Assembly: GCA_964540765.1 (NCBI GenBank)
Contig: CAZINW010000008.1
Location: forward strand, 6,237-70,236
Length of the DNA: 64,000 bases
Source: CAZJLN01 sp964540765
GTDB lineage: Bacteria; Chloroflexota; Anaerolineae; Anaerolineales; Anaerolineaceae
Reading direction: 5' to 3'
Every line of letters starts with the position of its first letter. Positions within the stretch are counted from its first letter, which is position 1. The translations under genes were made by a program, and so were the position numbers. Positions 60,669 to 64,000 of the stretch are shown here, piece by piece. A model generated the notes under the pieces. That model was not told the DNA's origin and ran no database searches. It saw nothing but the letters and a program-made list of their open reading frames with translations.

Positions 60669-60744
60669 AAGATTTGAAATTATGAAATTTGGCTCAAAGT
60701 AAAACTTTTTTGCACTAAAACTAATTATTTGACAGGAGAAAAAC

Positions 60745-61131
60745 ATGTTATTCCCAAAAGAATTGCTCTATCACAAGACGGATGAATGGGTCAGGGTGGA
60801 AGGTGATACCGCCATTGCCGGGATTTCTGATTATGCCCAGAGCGCACTTTCAGATGTAGTGTATGTTGAATTAGCTGTTGAAGTGGGTGATACTGTTACT
60901 CAAGGTGATACCCTTGCAACATTGGAATCAGTCAAAGCAGCTGCAGATGTAAACAACCCTGTGAGTGGCACTGTGATTGAGATCAATGAAACCCTCTCCG
61001 ATGCGCCCGAAATTCTAAACAGTGATCCTTATGGTGCTGGATGGATTGCAAAGATCAAACTCGCACCAATTTCTGGTATTGATAATTTACTTGATGCAGA
61101 ATCATACGAAAAGTTTTGCCAGGAGCGCTAA
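60745..61131 (+). CDS. gcvH: Glycine cleavage system H protein
   Basis: The 128-residue protein has the lipoyl-carrier fold with the lipoylated Lys64 in LESVKAAADV, and the family sequence HKTDEWVRVEGDTAIAGISDYAQSAL and NPVSGTVIEINE. It carries the aminomethyl group between the P and T proteins. AGGAG lies before ATG 60745. It is followed 5 bp later by gcvPA, so the three gcv genes form one operon. Confidence 0.95.
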   Translation: MLFPKELLYHKTDEWVRVEGDTAIAGISDYAQSALSDVVYVELAVEVGDTVTQGDTLATLESVKAAADVNNPVSGTVIEINETLSDAPEILNSDPYGAGWIAKIKLAPISGIDNLLDAESYEKFCQER

Positions 61132-61136
61132 ATCAA

Positions 61137-62492
61137 ATGTACACGCCTCATACAAAAACAGAAGTCGAGGCGATGCTAAAGGCAGTAGGCGTCAAGGATA
61201 TTGAAGACCTTTTTCAAGAAATCCCGGCGAAATATCGTTTTCCCGAACTTGACTTGCCCCCAAGGTCAACCGAGATGGAGACCCTGGCTTATTTAGAGGA
61301 GATTGCCTCAGCAAATGCCACAACCAAAGACATGGTCAGTTTTTTAGGCGCAGGCGCTTATGACCATTACATACCTGCCGCGATAGATGCTCTTTTACAA
61401 CGCAGCGAGTTTTATACAGCTTATACACCTTACCAGCCTGAAATTTCCCAGGGAACACTCCAGGCAACATTCGAATACCAGAGTCTCATCTGTGCTTTGA
61501 CCGGGATGGATGTCTGTAATGCCTCGCATTATGACGGCGCCACCGCATCTGCTGAAGCTGTCATTCTTGCCTACCATCATTTTCGTGGAAAACGCAAGAA
61601 GATCCTCCTTTCTCGATCTGTTAACCCTCAATACCGGCAGGTGATCCACACCTATATGCAGGGTTTTGAGAACCTTGTCATCCTGGATGGCGGTCCGTCT
61701 GCTGCCCTTTTTGACGATCCTGACAGCCTGGTCAATCAAATTGATATGGATACCGCGCTTGTCCTGGTACAGTATCCGGATTTCTTTGGCAGGATCATTG
61801 ACTACAGGAAACTGATCGATACGGCGCATGGAGTCGGTGCCTTGGTTGCGGTCGCCGTTAATCCCACTGCATTGGGATTACTGACACCCCCGGGAGATTT
61901 CGGGGCAGATATCGTTGTCGGTGAAGGGCAGCCATTGGGTATTCCCTTATCCTTTGGTGGACCCTACCTTGGATTATTTGCCACTAAAAATGAGCTCGTC
62001 AGGAAAATGGCCGGGAGACTGGTTGGTGAAACAACGGATGTTTCTGGTCAGTTGGCATACGTTTTGACACTGACTGCGAGAGAACAACATATTCGACGCG
62101 ATAAAGCCACTTCCAACATATGTTCCAATCAAGGTTTAATGGCATTGGCGTCAACGATCTATCTGAGTTTATTGGGCAGGCAAGGGTTGAGACAGGTAGC
62201 CAATCTCTGCTATCAAAAAGCACATTATGCTGCAGAACAATTGGACAAGCTTGAAGGTTACGAAGTTTTATCCAAAGACACTCTTTTCTTCCATGAATTC
62301 TTGGTTCGATGCCCCAAACCCATTTCAATGATCAATGCGCATCTTGAAGAGCACTCAATCCTGGGCGGCTATGATGTAAGTGCAGACTATCCGGAATTGG
62401 AAAATTGCATGCTCATCGCAGTCACTGAAAAGATCAGCAAGGACGATATCGATTACCTTTGTGAAGTTTTGCAGGAGGTGGATCATGAGTGA
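61137..62492 (+). CDS. gcvPA: Glycine dehydrogenase (decarboxylating) subunit 1
   Basis: The 451-residue protein is the N-terminal half of the split P protein: FLGAGAYDHYIPAAIDALLQRSEFYTAYTPYQPEISQGTLQ, the long MDVCNASHYDGATASAEAV segment, and GEGQPLGIPLSFGGPYLG. With GcvPB it forms the PLP enzyme that decarboxylates glycine. ATG 61137 is chosen from homologues; AGGAG lies 11 bp upstream. It overlaps gcvPB by 8 bp. Confidence 0.95.
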   Translation: MYTPHTKTEVEAMLKAVGVKDIEDLFQEIPAKYRFPELDLPPRSTEMETLAYLEEIASANATTKDMVSFLGAGAYDHYIPAAIDALLQRSEFYTAYTPYQPEISQGTLQATFEYQSLICALTGMDVCNASHYDGATASAEAVILAYHHFRGKRKKILLSRSVNPQYRQVIHTYMQGFENLVILDGGPSAALFDDPDSLVNQIDMDTALVLVQYPDFFGRIIDYRKLIDTAHGVGALVAVAVNPTALGLLTPPGDFGADIVVGEGQPLGIPLSFGGPYLGLFATKNELVRKMAGRLVGETTDVSGQLAYVLTLTAREQHIRRDKATSNICSNQGLMALASTIYLSLLGRQGLRQVANLCYQKAHYAAEQLDKLEGYEVLSKDTLFFHEFLVRCPKPISMINAHLEEHSILGGYDVSADYPELENCMLIAVTEKISKDDIDYLCEVLQEVDHE

Positions 62493-63951
62493 ACCGACCA
62501 TTTTCCAACTTTCATCCAAAGACAGAAGTGGCGCGCGATTCCCCGAAAGTGATGTGCCTGATTATGCTTTACCAGGTTCATTTGTTCGTGAAACATTGCC
62601 ACTCCCTGAAGTATCCGAAATTGATGTTGTCCGCCATTTCACCCGCCTTTCTCAAAAGAATTACGCTATCGATTTGGGTTTATACCCTCTCGGATCGTGC
62701 ACGATGAAATACAACCCCAAGATCAATGAGGAGACAGCCCGGCTGCCAGGCTTTACTTTTACACACCCCCTTCAGTCGATCATGACCACTCAGGGAAACC
62801 TGTACCTGATGTACAAATTGCAGGAATGGCTTAAAGAGATCAGCGGATTTGCTGCAGTCACCCTGCAGCCCGCCGCAGGAGCTCAGGGCGAATTAGTGGG
62901 CGCATTGATCATTCGGGCATACCATAAAGACCGCAGGGATCAAAAAAGGGTCAAAATCCTGATACCTGATTCCGCCCATGGTACCAACCCTGCCACATCT
63001 TCAATGGCTGGTTTCGAGGTCATTTCGCTGCCTTCTGACTCACGTGGCAACGTGGACCTTCAGGCATTAAAAGAATTATGCACCGATGAACTTGCCGGTC
63101 TGATGCTGACAAACCCCAACACGCTGGGACTGTTCGATGAAAATGTGCTCGAAGTCATTGATTTGGTGCATGCCGCAGGCGGATTGGTTTATGGAGATGG
63201 TGCGAATTTGAATGCGCTCCTGGGGATCACCCGCCCTGGAGACCTTGGCTTCGATCTCATGCATTTTAACCTGCATAAAACTTTTTCCACCCCTCACGGC
63301 GGTGGTGGACCTGGATCAGGTCCCGTTGCAGTCTGTGAAAAATTGATTAACTTCCTGCCTGAACCACTCGTGACCATCATCGAGGAAGGTGATGAAGAGG
63401 ATCCGCCACTCTATGGGTTCCTTAAACCAGCAAAATCCATTGGGAGAATGAAATCATTCCATGGTCATTTTGGCGTGCTCATCCGTGCATTTACCTATAT
63501 CAATATGCATGGTGCTGAGGGTCTGCGCGATATTGCAGAAAAAGCGGTACTGAATGCCAACTATCTGCTTTCCAAGGTAAAGGACAAATATACACTTGCC
63601 TATGACCGGAAATGCATGCATGAATTTGTGCTGGAAGGCACCTGGAAAGATGTGCCAGACCTCCATGCACTTGATATTGCCAAACGTTTGATGGATTATG
63701 GCTATCATCCACCTACAAACTATTTCCCGCTCATTGTGCATGAAGCATTAATGATCGAGCCCACCGAGACGGAATCCATGCAGGAATTGGATGCCTTTGC
63801 CAATGCAATGATAAAAATTGCGGATGAAGCCCGTTCAAATCCTGAACTTTTGCATTCCGCACCTCATAACACGCCTGTGGGTCGCTGTGATGAACTTAAA
63901 GCAGCGCGTGATCTGGTGCTTCGCTGCCCGCCCGTTTTGGATAAAGAATAA
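62485..63951 (+). CDS. gcvPB: Glycine dehydrogenase (decarboxylating) subunit 2
   Basis: The 488-residue protein is the C-terminal half of the P protein, with LGLYPLGSCTMKYNPK, DSAHGTNPATSSMAGFEVI and the PLP Lys265 in NLHKTFSTPHGGGGPG. Split P proteins are common in anaerobes and Gram-positives. GGAGGTG precedes ATG 62485, which lies inside the gcvPA end. The gcvT gene for the T protein is not in this operon: a terminator follows within 30 bp. Confidence 0.95.
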   Translation: MSEPTIFQLSSKDRSGARFPESDVPDYALPGSFVRETLPLPEVSEIDVVRHFTRLSQKNYAIDLGLYPLGSCTMKYNPKINEETARLPGFTFTHPLQSIMTTQGNLYLMYKLQEWLKEISGFAAVTLQPAAGAQGELVGALIIRAYHKDRRDQKRVKILIPDSAHGTNPATSSMAGFEVISLPSDSRGNVDLQALKELCTDELAGLMLTNPNTLGLFDENVLEVIDLVHAAGGLVYGDGANLNALLGITRPGDLGFDLMHFNLHKTFSTPHGGGGPGSGPVAVCEKLINFLPEPLVTIIEEGDEEDPPLYGFLKPAKSIGRMKSFHGHFGVLIRAFTYINMHGAEGLRDIAEKAVLNANYLLSKVKDKYTLAYDRKCMHEFVLEGTWKDVPDLHALDIAKRLMDYGYHPPTNYFPLIVHEALMIEPTETESMQELDAFANAMIKIADEARSNPELLHSAPHNTPVGRCDELKAARDLVLRCPPVLDKE

Positions 63952-63977
63952 TAAAAAGCATTAATATAGAAAAATAA

Positions 63978-64000
63978 GCTGCCCCAAATGACGGGGCAGC
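63978..64000 (+). terminator. Terminator hairpin cut by the window end
   Basis: GCTGCCCC (63978-63985) and GGGGCAGC (63993-64000) form a perfect 8-bp GC-rich stem with a 7-nt loop after gcvPB. The T-tract would lie beyond the window. Confidence 0.75.

Noticed and set aside
1..64000. CRISPR arrays, insertion sequences and prophage genes
   Set aside because: No regularly spaced repeats, transposase, terminal inverted repeats of an IS, or phage structural genes were seen; the only recombinase stands alone.

Overview
The window looks like a chromosomal segment of an anaerobic, fermentative member of the Chloroflexota, most likely class Anaerolineae. This is inferred from gene content and protein architecture, not from a marker-gene search. 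Supporting points are an oxygen-sensitive 2-oxoacid:ferredoxin oxidoreductase, an ADP-forming acyl-CoA synthetase for substrate-level ATP, split glycine decarboxylase subunits, a zinc-ribbon/Thr-Pro-rich/LysM surface protein, and many small proteins I can only call uncharacterised. Composition is moderately AT-leaning and even. I see no insertion sequence, CRISPR array or prophage.

Layout. Positions 1-10405 are read entirely from the minus strand: a partial lipoprotein gene, nusB, an Asp23 protein, an aldo/keto reductase, a Cys-rich acidic small protein, rel, a HAD phosphatase, a two-gene flavoprotein dehydrogenase, a Xer-like tyrosine recombinase and a hypothetical gene. From 10.5 kb most genes are on the plus strand. 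A tRNA-Leu with a consensus promoter is followed by a housekeeping block (tig, clpP, HAD, rlmN, ftsY, and prfB with its programmed frameshift). Next come pfkA, an orphan response regulator, a cyclase, a thiolase, a GH13/GH57 pair, ftsZ with two small downstream genes, an S9 peptidase, the acyl-CoA synthetase, an L,D-transpeptidase, hemW, the LysM protein, trxB and a class III aminotransferase. A long plus-strand run at 41.8-52.9 kb holds an M20 peptidase, DUF1385, comEA, a HET-C-like gene, yqeY, pgpH, ybeY, a membrane coiled-coil gene, argF, rocD and pyk. The right end has a GntR-regulated 2-oxoacid oxidoreductase, a heterodimeric ABC exporter and gcvH-gcvPA-gcvPB.

How genes work together. 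pfkA and pyk bracket glycolysis. The 2-oxoacid:ferredoxin oxidoreductase plus acyl-CoA synthetase turn 2-oxoacids into acyl-CoA, reduced ferredoxin and ATP. argF/rocD, the gcv genes, the M20 and S9 peptidases and the flavoprotein dehydrogenase point to amino-acid and peptide use. tig, clpP, rlmN, prfB, ftsY, ybeY and nusB are general expression functions.

Most interesting: a perfectly palindromic 28-bp site with the 11-6-11 geometry of a dif site (9752-9779) lies about 100 bp upstream of the Xer-like recombinase gene, suggesting a single-recombinase Xer/dif module. Other notable points are a ClpP whose catalytic Asp is Asn, an FtsZ with His at a conserved T7-loop Asp, an aldo/keto reductase with Phe at the catalytic Tyr, several genes whose -10 box lies so close to the start codon that a leaderless mRNA is likely, and short perfect tandem duplications in intergenic regions.
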